53,986 nt of DNA from Oscillospiraceae bacterium (GCA_015068615.1 SVKE01000002.1:1-53986), one strand, 5' to 3'; numbered from the stretch's first letter, positions 17,670-28,485 are shown. The notes: a model not told the origin generated them from the letters alone. Translations and numbers: made by a program.

Positions 17670-18539
17670 CTACCCCTCCCGGGTAAACATGGTGCCAATA
17701 CCGGTGTCGGTGAAGATTTCCAACAGAATGGAGTGCAAAATCCGTCCGTCAATAATATGCACGCGGTTCACACCCTGCACGGCAGCCTCAATGCAGCCAC
17801 GCACCTTTGGAATCATGCCGCCGCTGATGGTGCCGTCCTCAATGAGGTCGGCCGCTTTTCCGGCCGTCATTTCATAAATGGTATTGCCGTCTTTATCCTG
17901 CACGCCGGAAATATCGGTTAAGAAAATCAGCTTTTCAGCACCTAAAGCGGCAGCCACTTCGCCAGCCACCGTATCAGCATTAATGTTGTAGCTCTGGCCG
18001 TTTTTATCGGTACCGATGGGGGCGATAACGGGAATAAACTCATCGTTTGTAAGGTTTTGCAGGAGCCTGTGGTTGATATTAACAATTTTTCCGACATAAC
18101 CTAAATCCACCTTATTTCCCTCGGCATCGGTATCCAGCGGCTCACATTCAATCAGTCCGCCATCAATACCGCAAACACCCACAGCCTTACCGCCGTTTTG
18201 GTTGATTAAAGAAACAATCTCCTTATTGGTTTTGCCCACCAAAACCATCTGTGCAACCCGCATCGTTTCGCTGTCTGTCACCCGCAGACCGTTTATGAAT
18301 TTGCTTTCAATCTGAAAGGTCTTTAAAGCGGCCGAAATATCCGGCCCGCCGCCGTGAACCACCACAGGATGAATACCGACATATTTAAGGAGCGTCACGT
18401 CCTCCATAACGGAATGCTTTAAATCCTCATTAATCATGGCATTGCCGCCATATTTAATAACAATGGTTTTGTTGTGCAGCTTTTGTATGTAAGGCAGCGC
18501 CTCAACTAAGATTCCTGCTTTTTTAATCAGTTCCTGCAT
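17670..18539 (-). CDS. argB: Acetylglutamate kinase
   Basis: [69 protein letters not shown]. Confidence 0.96.
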   Translation of the reverse strand: MQELIKKAGILVEALPYIQKLHNKTIVIKYGGNAMINEDLKHSVMEDVTLLKYVGIHPVVVHGGGPDISAALKTFQIESKFINGLRVTDSETMRVAQMVLVGKTNKEIVSLINQNGGKAVGVCGIDGGLIECEPLDTDAEGNKVDLGYVGKIVNINHRLLQNLTNDEFIPVIAPIGTDKNGQSYNINADTVAGEVAAALGAEKLIFLTDISGVQDKDGNTIYEMTAGKAADLIEDGTISGGMIPKVRGCIEAAVQGVNRVHIIDGRILHSILLEIFTDTGIGTMFTREG

Positions 18540-18555
18540 GCTACTCTCTCCTTTT

Positions 18556-19593
18556 TTACAGATAAAATCCGGCGGCTGATATGCCTTGTGTTTCAGGGAG
18601 TCCTAAGAGTAAGTTCATGTTCTGCACGGCCTGTCCTGCTGCACCCTTCACCAGATTATCAATGGCGCTGACCACAATCACCCGCGACAGGCGTTCATCC
18701 ACACAAAGCCCTATATCTACAAAGTTTGAGCCGGACACATGATTGGATTCCGGCAGCCCCTCCTGATACACGCGTACAAAGGGCTCGTCCTTATAAAAAT
18801 CCTGATACAGCGCTATAAGCTCTTCCTTCTTTTTTAATTCTATCAGATTTGCATACATGGTTGCAAAAATGCCACGCTTCATGGGTACTAAATGCGGCGT
18901 GAAAGACAAAGTAATGGGGCTTTTTGCCACTAAAGAGAGCTCCTGCTCGATTTCGGAGGTGTGCCGATGAGTGGCCACCTTATAGGCCTTCATGTTTTCC
19001 GTGCATTCGCAAAAATGATAATCAAGCCCCAGCCCGCGGCCTGCACCGGAAACGCCGGATTTTGCATCAATGATAATATTTTTTTCCTCAATAACCTTGG
19101 CAGATAAAAGCGGTGCTAGACCTAAAATGGAGCAGGTCGTATAGCAGCCGGGGTTTCCGATCAGGCGGGTTTTTTTAATCTCTTCCCTGTGCAGCTCCGG
19201 CAGACCATAAACCGACTCTGCCAAAAGCTCTGGCGAGGAATGGGGCTGCTGATACCACTGCTCATACACAGCCTGATCGTTATAGCGGTAATCACCGGAT
19301 AAATCAATAATTTTAAGACCAAGCGCGTAAAGCCTGGGGATAATTTCTTTTGAAGCACCGTGCGGCAATGCGGTAAAAACCAAATCGCACTTTTCTGCCA
19401 CCGTCTCCGGCTCGGGTGCCTCCAGAACCAAATCACAAACTCCGCGCATAGCGGGATATATATCTGACATTTTTTGCCCCTCATAGCTTTTTGAGGTTAG
19501 CATACAAAGGCACACGCCGCCATGCTGCGATAAAAGGCGGACAAGCTCGCTGCCGGCATAGCCTGTCGCACCTAAAACACCAACGCGAATCAT
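18556..19593 (-). CDS. argC: N-acetyl-gamma-glutamyl-phosphate reductase
   Basis: [46 protein letters not shown]. Confidence 0.96.
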   Translation of the reverse strand: MIRVGVLGATGYAGSELVRLLSQHGGVCLCMLTSKSYEGQKMSDIYPAMRGVCDLVLEAPEPETVAEKCDLVFTALPHGASKEIIPRLYALGLKIIDLSGDYRYNDQAVYEQWYQQPHSSPELLAESVYGLPELHREEIKKTRLIGNPGCYTTCSILGLAPLLSAKVIEEKNIIIDAKSGVSGAGRGLGLDYHFCECTENMKAYKVATHRHTSEIEQELSLVAKSPITLSFTPHLVPMKRGIFATMYANLIELKKKEELIALYQDFYKDEPFVRVYQEGLPESNHVSGSNFVDIGLCVDERLSRVIVVSAIDNLVKGAAGQAVQNMNLLLGLPETQGISAAGFYL

Positions 19594-19627
19594 AAAAATG
19601 ACTTCCTTTCATAGAACTTTTTCACAA

Positions 19628-19665
19628 TGTGTATTATTATACATGATTTTGCATAAAAATGCAAT
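19628..19665 (-). promoter_or_regulatory. Tandem ARG boxes overlapping the argC promoter
   Basis: TGTGTATTATTATACATG (19628-19645) and TTTGCATAAAAATGCAAT (19648-19665) match TNTGNATWWWWATNCANA except at the last base; minus promoter TTGCAT-17-TATAAT lies within. Confidence 0.82.
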
Positions 19666-19735
19666 AGTAAATTAAAAAAAGAGGAAAAAAATCCGGCTGC
19701 ACTATAATAGTTACGCCATTTTTCACAGAAACAAT

Positions 19736-19763
19736 GCATACTGTAAAATTATGAGGTTTATTT
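19736..19763 (+). promoter_or_regulatory. Candidate forespore (sigma-F-like) promoter of spoIIR
   Basis: GCATA (19736-19740), 14 nt, GGTTTATTT; spoIIR is sigma-F-dependent in Bacillus. Confidence 0.35.
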
Positions 19764-19795
19764 AGAAAATATTTGTCAATACTGAGCATGAGGAG

Positions 19796-20404
19796 ATGAT
19801 GAATATGAAAATAACAAAAAACAGACTTGCTTTTGCACTTCTTGCCGGAATAATTCTGACGGCCACGTGGGCCGCAGCATCTGAAAACTTATCGGCAGAA
19901 ATCGGTGCAAGCATCACAAGACTGCATATTTTGGCAAACAGCAATACAGAGGCAGACCAAGCCTTAAAGCTTAAGGTACGTGACTGCTTGCTGCAAGCGG
20001 CAAAAAACCGGCCGGAAAGCTTATCGGATGAAGCGATTGCAGAGCTTTGCCGCGAAGAGATAGAAAAAAACGGATATGACTACGAGGTACAGGTTTTGCG
20101 AGGAAAGTATTATTTTCCCCGCAAGCATTATGAAAATATTACGCTACCTGCAGGGAAATATCAGGCCGTACGCATTATTATCGGTAAGGGCGCGGGGGAA
20201 AATTGGTGGTGCGTGATGTATCCCCCGCTTTGTTTTTCCGGTGAGGGCAACGGTGCCTTAAACCGGGAGGCTCTTAAGACACTAAAGGATTCCATGAGCC
20301 CGGAAAGCTTTTCCGCCATTTGTGAGGGTGAGTCCATCACCATAAAGCCGGGCTTTAAGCTGTTAGAGCTCTGGCAAGAGTTAAAAGCAAGCCTTACGGC
20401 ATAA
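19796..20404 (+). CDS. spoIIR: Stage II sporulation protein R
   Basis: Signal/TM, ITRLHILANSNTEADQALKLKVRD, NWWCVMYPPLCF. Confidence 0.93.
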   Translation: MMNMKITKNRLAFALLAGIILTATWAAASENLSAEIGASITRLHILANSNTEADQALKLKVRDCLLQAAKNRPESLSDEAIAELCREEIEKNGYDYEVQVLRGKYYFPRKHYENITLPAGKYQAVRIIIGKGAGENWWCVMYPPLCFSGEGNGALNREALKTLKDSMSPESFSAICEGESITIKPGFKLLELWQELKASLTA

Positions 20405-20428
20405 GTATGGCCACATGGCCATACTTAT
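20401..20428. terminator. Perfect 12-bp stem-loop overlapping the spoIIR stop codon, in the convergent spoIIR/glgD gap
   Basis: ATAAGTATGGCC-ACAT-GGCCATACTTAT; no clear T-run. Confidence 0.5.
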
Positions 20429-20515
20429 GTCAGATGAGAAAATCCCTGCGCCTTCGGCGGTTGCAAATAAAATCCTTGCGCTTGTATCTTCCTTTTCGCC
20501 ATTGTGATTCTTTTG

Positions 20516-21649
20516 TTACACAGCTTTTCCCTTTCCAATAATAATCTGGTGCGCAGGTGCTCCCATGAGCAAGCGTCCCTGACTGATAACAGCATCCTTA
20601 TCTGCAATGACATACTCAAGCTCTGCACACTCACCTACCGTTGTTTCCTGCATGAGCACGCAGTTTTTGATTTTGGCTCCTTTAGAGACTTTCACACCGC
20701 GGAACAAAATGGAGTTTTCAACCTCCCCTTCAATCACGCAGCCGTCGGCAATCAGGCTGTTTTTCACGCCACTCTCCGCTTCATAGCGTGTGGGCACCTC
20801 ATCGCGGATTTTGGTATAAATCGGGCCGTTTTTAAAGAAGATTTCCTCCCGTACCTCCGGCTTAAGTAGAGACATATTTGCCGCAAAATACCGAGAGACG
20901 CTGTCAATACGAAGTACACGTCCGGAAAAATCCAGCTTGCCCATTTTAATATAAGAATGCTTTGCCTGAATAATTTCCCGTTCAAAGTCAATCAGGCTGT
21001 ATGAATGCGCCTCCTCTAATAGCTCAATTAAAAAGCGACGCTTCATCATGTACATACCCATGCCGCAATCGGCGATGCCTGGATTTTTGTAGTGCACCAA
21101 AACATCTACCACCTCGCCGCTTTTATTACTGCGAATCACAAGGTCTTTTGCATCGTCCGGCCCGCTGATACTCTCTCGACAGGTGATAATGCTGATTTCC
21201 GCACCGGATTTTATATGTTGCTTTAGTAGCCCTCGGTAATCAATGTTACACACATTATTGGAATCGGAAAGCAGCACATATTCCTCGTTTGAGCGTTTCA
21301 AAAACCGAAGCACACCTAAAAGGGCCTCAATCTTTCCGCGATACATACTTTTCTGCCCCACGCCGAAGGGCGGCAGAATGAAAAGGCCGTCTACCTTACG
21401 GTCTAAGTCCCACTCCTTGCCGCTTCCCAAGTGATCCATTAAGGACTGATAATTCTGCTTGGTAATGACACCGACATTGGTTATACCGGAATTAACCATG
21501 TTAGACATAACAAAGTCAATCAGCCGGTAGCGTCCGCCAAAGGGGACCGATGCAAGTGTTCTTTGAGCCGAAATTTCCCCCAAACTTTCATCAAAAATAT
21601 TGGAAAATATAATTCCCATCATATGCATGTTTATTCCTCCGTTAGGCAC
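20516..21649 (-). CDS. glgD: Glucose-1-phosphate adenylyltransferase regulatory-type subunit GlgD
   Basis: [29 protein letters not shown], left-handed beta-helix C-terminus; paired with glgC. Confidence 0.9.
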   Translation of the reverse strand: MPNGGINMHMMGIIFSNIFDESLGEISAQRTLASVPFGGRYRLIDFVMSNMVNSGITNVGVITKQNYQSLMDHLGSGKEWDLDRKVDGLFILPPFGVGQKSMYRGKIEALLGVLRFLKRSNEEYVLLSDSNNVCNIDYRGLLKQHIKSGAEISIITCRESISGPDDAKDLVIRSNKSGEVVDVLVHYKNPGIADCGMGMYMMKRRFLIELLEEAHSYSLIDFEREIIQAKHSYIKMGKLDFSGRVLRIDSVSRYFAANMSLLKPEVREEIFFKNGPIYTKIRDEVPTRYEAESGVKNSLIADGCVIEGEVENSILFRGVKVSKGAKIKNCVLMQETTVGECAELEYVIADKDAVISQGRLLMGAPAHQIIIGKGKAV

Positions 21650-22808
21650 TGGATTTACTTTTTGTCACTCTTTTGTTTTCAGGCACAACCGTAATGGAGG
21701 GTTCTTTTTCATCGAAGCTTTCGCTTCCTATCAAAGCACCGGCTTCAATGGTTGCGTTTTCTCCTATAATGGCATGCTGCACTCTGGCACCGCTCTTGAT
21801 TTTTGCACCGGGCAACAGAACAGAATGCATCACCTCGGCACCGGACTCAATACAGCATTCGCTGGAAATCACAGAGGAAATTATACTCCCGCCAATGCTG
21901 CAGCCGCGGGTAATTATGGAGTTCTCCAGACGCGCCCCTTCTGCAATGAAGGTGGGCGGGCAATCAAAATTTCGTGTGTATATGCGCAGCTCATCGTCAT
22001 CTAATTGCAATTTACAGCTTTTGTCCAATAGATCCATATTGGCGCTCCACAAGCTTTCTGTGGTTCCCACATCTTTCCAATAGCCATCAAAGGACCAGGC
22101 GTAAAGTCTTTTTCCCTCTGACAGCATGGCCGGGATAACGTTTTTCCCAAAATCATGGGCAGACCTTTCATTTTTTTCATCTGCCTCTAAATAGGCACGC
22201 AGAGTCGGCCATTTAAAAGCATAAACGCCCATGGAGGCCTTTGTGCTTTTTGGCTCCTTCGGCTTTTCCTCAAAGGTCTCTATTCTGCCATCCGGCCCGG
22301 CGTTTAAAATTCCAAAGCGGGAGGCCTCACTAAGTGGTACGTGAAGGGCTGCAATGGTGCAGTCCGCATCATTCTTTTCGTGAAAGTCCAAAAGCTTTGT
22401 GTAATCCATTTTATAAATATGGTCACCGGACAGCACAAGAATATGCTCAGGATTGTACCGCTCAATGAAGGGAATATTTTGAAAAATAGCATTAGCAGTT
22501 CCTTCATACCATGATTTTGATTTAATTTTTGCATAAGGCTGCAAAATGTGAACACCGCCACGCTTACGGTCTAAACCCCAGGGCTGACCGTTGCCGATGT
22601 AGTCATTTAACTGAAGCGGCTTGTATTGCGTCAGCACACCAACTGTATCAATGCCTGAATTGACACAATTTGACAGAGTAAAATCAATAATGCGGTACTT
22701 GCCGCCAAAATGGACGGCTGGCTTTGCAATATTATGGGTGAGCGTGCCTAAGCGACTGCCCTGACCGCCGGCCAACAGCATGGCAATGCACTTTTTTTTG
22801 TTCATCAT
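21642..22808 (-). CDS. glgC: Glucose-1-phosphate adenylyltransferase GlgC
   Basis: [56 protein letters not shown]. Confidence 0.95.
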   Translation of the reverse strand: MMNKKKCIAMLLAGGQGSRLGTLTHNIAKPAVHFGGKYRIIDFTLSNCVNSGIDTVGVLTQYKPLQLNDYIGNGQPWGLDRKRGGVHILQPYAKIKSKSWYEGTANAIFQNIPFIERYNPEHILVLSGDHIYKMDYTKLLDFHEKNDADCTIAALHVPLSEASRFGILNAGPDGRIETFEEKPKEPKSTKASMGVYAFKWPTLRAYLEADEKNERSAHDFGKNVIPAMLSEGKRLYAWSFDGYWKDVGTTESLWSANMDLLDKSCKLQLDDDELRIYTRNFDCPPTFIAEGARLENSIITRGCSIGGSIISSVISSECCIESGAEVMHSVLLPGAKIKSGARVQHAIIGENATIEAGALIGSESFDEKEPSITVVPENKRVTKSKSSA

Positions 22809-22920
22809 ACGTCCTTCATCTCCTTTTTGAGATGTTGTTTTGTCATCTCATCATTGTCCTTAAAAATGTATATAAATATATATATGTAATGATTGGAAGT
22901 TTTATACCAAAATGACGTGC

Positions 22921-24006
22921 TTAACTGCTCCTGTTCTTTTTCCGCAGCTTCATGCGAAGGGCAAGACAGATAAAGAGCAAAAGCACAGGCAGTGTTGTCA
23001 GCACCGGCGGCAGATCAAGGATTAAAGCCTCCACCCTTCCTGCACCGACAGAAACCGGCTGTAGGGCGTGCATGCAAAAGGGATAGGTAATATATATCAA
23101 AACCGCTGAAATCACGCCCTGTAACAGCTTACCAAGGACATACAGTCTCAGCTTGATGCCTGTGCCGGCCGTAACTGCCGCGACCTGCATCATCACACAC
23201 AAACCGCCAAAACCCAGCAAAAAAGCAACAACAGGCAACATATAGCGCCCCATAAGCCCTGCGGTGCTAACAAGATATACGCCGTTTGTCACCTCAATAA
23301 GCCCTTTTATCAGCATGGTCAAAAATGGCGGCAGCTGTGCAAGGACAGGCGCAAGACAGGCTGTAAGCGCCGCAAAGAAAACGATAAATCCACAGACCGT
23401 CAGCATGGTGGTAACGCTGTTGGAAACGGAGCTGGAAAAGAGCTTAAGAAAATTTGTTTTTTCTGCTCTTTTATCTGTCTCACCCGTCCCGCTGCCATGC
23501 GAAAAAAAGCGTAGCAAAAGCCCCAGTAGAAGCGCACTTATCACATGAATCAAATATAAATAAACGCCTGCTGCGGTGCTTCCCAGCATGCCCGTTCCCA
23601 TGGCACCGATAATAAACAGCGGGCCGGAATTATTGCAAAACGGCAAAAGTCGGCTCCCCTCTTCCTTTGTCAGCTTGCCGGCTAAAACCAAATCGCCGGT
23701 CGCCTTCGCCCCCATGGGATATCCGCTGATTAAACCAAGAATAAACGGAAGCGCCCCTGCACCTCTTATCTTAAAAAGCGGACGCATCACCGGCGAAAAG
23801 AAGCGTGCTGCAGAGCTGGAAAAGCCGCTGCCGGTCAAAAGTGCAGACAGCACAAAGAAGGGAAACAGCGCGGGGATGACCGTCCGGTAACATAACCTTA
23901 ATGCACCGCGCACCGCAGTGATGGCTGCTTCCGACTGTACGGCCAGCAGGAGAATTATGATAAGAACAGTCACGTAAAATGCTGCTCTTGCTACCCTTTT
24001 TTCCAT
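22921..24006 (-). CDS. ylbJ: Sporulation integral membrane protein YlbJ
   Basis: Nucleoside-recognition-type membrane protein; ALFPFFVLSALLTGSG, ISGYPMGAKATGDLVLAGKLTKEEGSRLLPFCNNSGPLFIIGAMGTGML. Confidence 0.9.
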   Translation of the reverse strand: MEKRVARAAFYVTVLIIILLLAVQSEAAITAVRGALRLCYRTVIPALFPFFVLSALLTGSGFSSSAARFFSPVMRPLFKIRGAGALPFILGLISGYPMGAKATGDLVLAGKLTKEEGSRLLPFCNNSGPLFIIGAMGTGMLGSTAAGVYLYLIHVISALLLGLLLRFFSHGSGTGETDKRAEKTNFLKLFSSSVSNSVTTMLTVCGFIVFFAALTACLAPVLAQLPPFLTMLIKGLIEVTNGVYLVSTAGLMGRYMLPVVAFLLGFGGLCVMMQVAAVTAGTGIKLRLYVLGKLLQGVISAVLIYITYPFCMHALQPVSVGAGRVEALILDLPPVLTTLPVLLLFICLALRMKLRKKNRSS

Positions 24007-24088
24007 GGCTTTAGCTCCTTTAGGTAAGTTGGATTAGTAATGAATATGAATTTTTTCGCATAAAAATAACGATAGAGGTGGTTAAAAA

Positions 24089-24364
24089 ATGAAAAAAAAG
24101 AAAAAGGGCGCAGCGCACCATGTGTCACAACTGCTCGATGTTTCTCTGGACATGGTTGCGGATGTGCCGCGCATTACGATGAATGACAATCGTGAACTGA
24201 CAGTTGAAAATTATAAAAGTGTAGAAGGCTATGAGCCGGAGGAAGTCCGTCTCAGGTGCACAAAATATCGGATTACAGCTTCCGGAAGTGATTTATCCAT
24301 TGTGGCTATAACTGATGAAGAGATTTTGATTCAAGGCAATATTGCAACCATTTCACTTACATAA
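24089..24364 (+). CDS. yqfC: Sporulation protein YqfC
   Basis: LDMVADVPRITMNDNRELTVENYKSVEGYEPEEVRLRCTKYRITASG; followed by yqfD. Confidence 0.88.
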   Translation: MKKKKKGAAHHVSQLLDVSLDMVADVPRITMNDNRELTVENYKSVEGYEPEEVRLRCTKYRITASGSDLSIVAITDEEILIQGNIATISLT

Positions 24365-24376
24365 AGGAGTTATACC

Positions 24377-25579
24377 ATGCTGCTCACCAGGCTTTTTCAC
24401 TTCCTAGGCGGTTACCTGACAATTACAGTCAGCGGACAGTATCCCGAGCGATTTTTAAATGTGTGTGCCAAGCGTGGCATTTTAATTTGGGATGTGTTTC
24501 CTTGCTCGTCAAAGGTTTTACGCTGCTCCATCAGCATCCGCGGCTTCCGGCTTTTGCGGCCCATCGCCAAAAAAACAGCGGTTCACGTTAAAATTATAAA
24601 AAAACAGGGTTTACCTGTGCTGCTTTCACAGTATAAAAAACGCAAGCTGTTTTTGTCCGGTCTGGGACTTTTTATTCTAATATTTATTGCAATGAATCAG
24701 TTCATCTGGAAAATAGAGGTCACCGGCTGCGAAAACGTTAGTCAGGGATATGTGCTGGAAAGGCTCGCCGAATGCGGACTCAAAACAGGCAGCTTCAGAC
24801 CTTTTTTAAATGAACAAAAGCTGAAAAATGAGATGCTGATTAAAACGCCGGAGCTGGCATGGATTTGGGCAGATAAAAGCGGCTCTAAGGTTGTGGTCGA
24901 GGTCAAGGAACGCACACCTGTGCCGGAGATATATGATAAGGATGCGTTTTGTAATATCATTGCAGCAAAAGATGGTGTGATAGATTTAATGATTGTCAAA
25001 AACGGTGCCCCGATGGTCGCTTTGGGAGATACAGTGCAAAAGGGCGATATTTTGGTCAGCGGTATGCTGGTTAGTGACAAGGGCGTCCCGCCCCGCACGG
25101 TGCAGTCTGAGGCAGAAATTTATGCTCGTGTGTGGTATGAAAAAAACCGTGCTTATTCTTTGCTTGATCCCATTAAAACAGAAACAGGAGAAACAGAAAC
25201 AAAATATACGCTCTCACTTTTTGGTTGGGAGCTGAGGCTGTTTAAGCGTGAAGAAAGTCAATTTTCACATTATCTGACAGAGACTGACAAAAAGGAGCTA
25301 ACTCTTTTTGGTCGCTATCTGGGGCTGGCACTTTCCTCCGTGACCTATAAGGAAGTGACAATAACCTATGAAAGGTTGACCGCAGAAAGCGTAGCGCAAA
25401 GCAGCACGATGGAGCTTTTGAGGGAAATGGACGAGGAAGTAGCCCCCGGTTCAAAACTGACAGACAGCCGTGCTTCTCATCAGGCTATTGACGAGGAAAC
25501 AATCGAGGTAACCGTCGTGGCCGAATATCTTGAAAACATCGCCAAAAAGACAGAAATCTTGTCGCAAGAAGGAGAATAA
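24377..25579 (+). CDS. yqfD: Sporulation protein YqfD
   Basis: GYLTITVSGQYPERFLNVCAKRGILIWDV; IWKIEVTGCENVSQGYVLERLAECGLKTG. Confidence 0.9.
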   Translation: MLLTRLFHFLGGYLTITVSGQYPERFLNVCAKRGILIWDVFPCSSKVLRCSISIRGFRLLRPIAKKTAVHVKIIKKQGLPVLLSQYKKRKLFLSGLGLFILIFIAMNQFIWKIEVTGCENVSQGYVLERLAECGLKTGSFRPFLNEQKLKNEMLIKTPELAWIWADKSGSKVVVEVKERTPVPEIYDKDAFCNIIAAKDGVIDLMIVKNGAPMVALGDTVQKGDILVSGMLVSDKGVPPRTVQSEAEIYARVWYEKNRAYSLLDPIKTETGETETKYTLSLFGWELRLFKREESQFSHYLTETDKKELTLFGRYLGLALSSVTYKEVTITYERLTAESVAQSSTMELLREMDEEVAPGSKLTDSRASHQAIDEETIEVTVVAEYLENIAKKTEILSQEGE

Positions 25580-25587
25580 AATTTTAT

Positions 25588-25620
25588 ATAAAAGGGGCTG
25601 TAGCATTTGCTGCAGCCCCT
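25588..25620. terminator. Terminator between convergent yqfD and ychF
   Basis: AAAAGGGGCTGTAGCATTTGCTGCAGCCCCTTT. Confidence 0.75.
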
Positions 25621-25633
25621 TTGCGCTTATGAT

Positions 25634-26731
25634 TTACACATTAAATCGGAAGAGCACCACATCGCCGTCCTGCATGACGTATTCTTTGCCCTCAGAGCGA
25701 ACCAGACCCTTTTCCCTGGCTGCGGTCATGCCGCCGCATTCCATTAAATCGGTATAGGCAACAACCTCTGCTCGGATAAAGCCTTTTTCAAAATCCGTGT
25801 GAATTTTTCCGGCGGCGCCGGGTGCCTTGGTGCCACGGGTAATTGTCCAGGCGCGCACCTCCGGTTCACCGGCGGTTAAATAGCTGATGAGACCAAGCAG
25901 CTTATAGCTCTTTTTCACCAATCTGTCAAGGCCGGATTCTGATATGCCCAATTCGTTTAAAAACTCCAGTTTTTCTGCAGGTTCCAGAGCTGATACGTCC
26001 TCTTCAATTTTGGCCGAAATCGGCATGACCTCTGAGCCTTCCTTTTCTGCCATTTCTGTTAACTCGCGCACCATGACGTTGTCCTCTATACCATTTAAAA
26101 AGTCATCCTCTGAAACATTTGCTGCATATAACACGGGCTTTAAGGTCAAAAGCGGCAAATCACGCAAAAGCTCCTCCTCTTCCTCGGAAAAGCTGCGGGC
26201 GCGTGCCGGGCTTCCGCCCTCTAATAGTGCCTTTATTTCCTCTAAAAGAGAGAGCTCCTGCTGATATTTTTTTTCGCCGGATTTCATCATTTTTTTAGTT
26301 CTGTCAATGCGTTTATCCACCATTTCGATGTCTGCAAAAATCAGCTCCAGCTGAATGGTTTCCACATCACGCAGCGGCGAAACTGAGCCCTCTACATGAA
26401 CAATGTTGGAGTCCTCGAAGCATCGTACCACATGCACAATGGCATCCACCTCGCGGATGTGTGATAAAAATTTGTTGCCAAGGCCTTCGCCGCGGCTTGC
26501 GCCCTTTACAAGACCGGCTATATCCACAAACTCAATAACGGCATGTGTCACCTTTTGGGGATGGTACATTTCTGCCAGAGCGTCCAGGCGCTCGTCAGGC
26601 ACCGGCACCACGCCGACATTTGGCTCAATGGTGCAAAAGGGGTAATTGGCAGATTCGGCACCCGCCTGTGTAATTGCATTAAAAAGCGTTGACTTGCCCA
26701 CGTTGGGAAGCCCCACAATACCTAATTTCAT
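25634..26731 (-). CDS. ychF: Redox-regulated ATPase YchF
   Basis: [50 protein letters not shown]. Confidence 0.96.
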   Translation of the reverse strand: MKLGIVGLPNVGKSTLFNAITQAGAESANYPFCTIEPNVGVVPVPDERLDALAEMYHPQKVTHAVIEFVDIAGLVKGASRGEGLGNKFLSHIREVDAIVHVVRCFEDSNIVHVEGSVSPLRDVETIQLELIFADIEMVDKRIDRTKKMMKSGEKKYQQELSLLEEIKALLEGGSPARARSFSEEEEELLRDLPLLTLKPVLYAANVSEDDFLNGIEDNVMVRELTEMAEKEGSEVMPISAKIEEDVSALEPAEKLEFLNELGISESGLDRLVKKSYKLLGLISYLTAGEPEVRAWTITRGTKAPGAAGKIHTDFEKGFIRAEVVAYTDLMECGGMTAAREKGLVRSEGKEYVMQDGDVVLFRFNV

Positions 26732-26928
26732 TCTATATCACATCTCCTTGATTTATCAGTGTTTTAAGCGTTTAATATGTAGTTACTTCGCCATTTCTCG
26801 CCATTTTTGCAAATAATGGTTTTCAAATTACATCACGCATTATTATATAATTAGGTGATAGAAAAGATGCAAATCATTCTACCAGGAGCAAAAATGCTTG
26901 CTTGCAAGGGCATTTTTACGACGCCGTC

Positions 26929-27012
26929 AATTGGCATACACAGGCTGAAAGACTGCAGAAAGCCGTCAGGCTTTTCAGAATTTTATAAAATAAAATTCTG
27001 TATATGCCAATT
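26929..27012. repeat. 84-bp inverted-repeat-bounded structured segment
   Basis: AATTGGCATACACAG ... CTGTATATGCCAATT (14/15) enclosing AAAGCC-GTCA-GGCTTT and CAGAATTTTA-TAAAA-TAAAATTCTG. Confidence 0.5.
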
Positions 27013-27040
27013 ATATCACATTGGTGTACATTTATCAATA

Positions 27041-27063
27041 AAAATGTTCTAAATCGACATTTT
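27041..27063 (-). terminator. Terminator downstream of the histidine phosphatase gene
   Basis: Minus: AAAATGT-CGATTTAGA-ACATTTTTATT. Confidence 0.5.
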
Positions 27064-27080
27064 TGGAGTACTCTATCTAT

Positions 27081-27758
27081 TTATATTTTATTTTTTCGTC
27101 TTTTTTGTTCTTCCTGCCACCATGCTTGATTGCCGATGGTGGAAATGTCTGCAAGATGGGAATTATCGCCGTCAATCAAAAGTGTAAAGGCGCCGTTTTC
27201 ATAGTCTGCAACAGTAATGGAAGCGTTGTCACACCATTCCACATCTGTCAAGCGTGAAAGCGGCATTCCTTTAAAATATCCGGTGAGCACGCGAATGGCG
27301 GTGCCGTGCGTGGCAATGCAGAGCGTTTTTCCGGGATGTTGATTCACAAGCTCCGTCACAGCCTCCACAAGGCGGTTACGAAAAGCCTCCATGCTCTCCC
27401 CCTCCGGCATTTGCAGCAGATACGGAGTATCGAGCCAATGCGTATAGCTTTCCGGAAACTGATGCGGCAAGTCATCCCAGGGAACACCCTCCCACTGACC
27501 ACCATTAATTTCCCGAAAGCGTGGATCAGTTGCGACAGTTCCGTTATGAGGCTTTGCAACGGCCAAAGCAGTCTCGTAAGCACGTTTTAGGTCGCTTGCA
27601 TAAAAGTAATCAATTGCTGTATTTTCAAGCCTTTTTGCGGCGCGCATTACCTGTATGCGGCCGTTTTCTGTCAGTTCAGAATTCGTATAGCCGTGAAACA
27701 CACGGTCAATATTTCCCCGTGCCTCACCATGACGCACAAGAATCAACGATGTTTTCAT
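27081..27758 (-). CDS. Histidine phosphatase family protein (phosphoglycerate mutase-like)
   Basis: LILVRHGEARGNIDRVFHGYTNSELTENGR; ATHGTAIRVL. Confidence 0.9.
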   Translation of the reverse strand: MKTSLILVRHGEARGNIDRVFHGYTNSELTENGRIQVMRAAKRLENTAIDYFYASDLKRAYETALAVAKPHNGTVATDPRFREINGGQWEGVPWDDLPHQFPESYTHWLDTPYLLQMPEGESMEAFRNRLVEAVTELVNQHPGKTLCIATHGTAIRVLTGYFKGMPLSRLTDVEWCDNASITVADYENGAFTLLIDGDNSHLADISTIGNQAWWQEEQKRRKNKI

Positions 27759-27803
27759 CTTTCCTCCATCTGCATGTAGATTATCTGCCTTTTAATGATA
27801 AGA

Positions 27804-27841
27804 AAAAAAGGGGCTTTCACTAAAAATAGCAAAAGCCCTTA
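27804..27841 (-). terminator. Terminator after rplT
   Basis: Minus: AAGGGCTTTTGCTATTTTTAGTGAAAGCCCCTTTTTTT. Confidence 0.75.
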
Positions 27842-27857
27842 CATGCATTTTTTTGTT

Positions 27858-28211
27858 TTATAGGCTGGCTTTAGCTTTTTCTACTAAAGCTGCGAAGGCT
27901 TCCTTATCGCTGACAGCGATTTCTGCAAGCATTTTTCTGTTCATCTCAATGCCGGCCTTTTTAAGACCATTCATAAAGGTTGAATAGTTCATGCCGCAAG
28001 CCTTTGCCTGTGCGCTGATTCTGGTAATCCAGAGACGACGGAAATCACGCTTTTTCTGCTTTCTGCCGATGTAAGCGTAAGAAAGAGACTTCATAACGGC
28101 CTGCTTTGCTGTTCTAAACAGCTTGCTTTTTCCGCCTCTGTAGCCCTTTGCGAGTTTTAAGACACGTTTATGTCTTTTGCGTGTATTTAAAGCGCCTTTG
28201 ATTCTTGCCAT
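27858..28211 (-). CDS. rplT: 50S ribosomal protein L20
   Basis: [42 protein letters not shown]. Confidence 0.97.
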   Translation of the reverse strand: MARIKGALNTRKRHKRVLKLAKGYRGGKSKLFRTAKQAVMKSLSYAYIGRKQKKRDFRRLWITRISAQAKACGMNYSTFMNGLKKAGIEMNRKMLAEIAVSDKEAFAALVEKAKASL

Positions 28212-28247
28212 TTTTCAATACCTCCTGATTTTCTCTCAATCGTAATC

Positions 28248-28445
28248 TTATTTGTAGGGGATGAGCTTTTTAATTACCTTGGCGTTTGCGTCGCAGGCGT
28301 ATGCGCCCTTTCTTAAAAGACGCTTTCTCTTTGTAGACTTCTTGGTCAAAATGTGGCTTTTAAAAGCGTGTTTCATTTTGATTTTACCGTTTTTGGTCAC
28401 CTTGAAGCGCTTCGCTGAAGCCCGGTGTGTTTTAATCTTAGGCAT
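28248..28445 (-). CDS. rpmI: 50S ribosomal protein L35
   Basis: [46 protein letters not shown]. Confidence 0.97.
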   Translation of the reverse strand: MPKIKTHRASAKRFKVTKNGKIKMKHAFKSHILTKKSTKRKRLLRKGAYACDANAKVIKKLIPYK

Positions 28446-28485
28446 AATTTGGTACTCCTTCCACTCTATAAAATATAAATGTACA

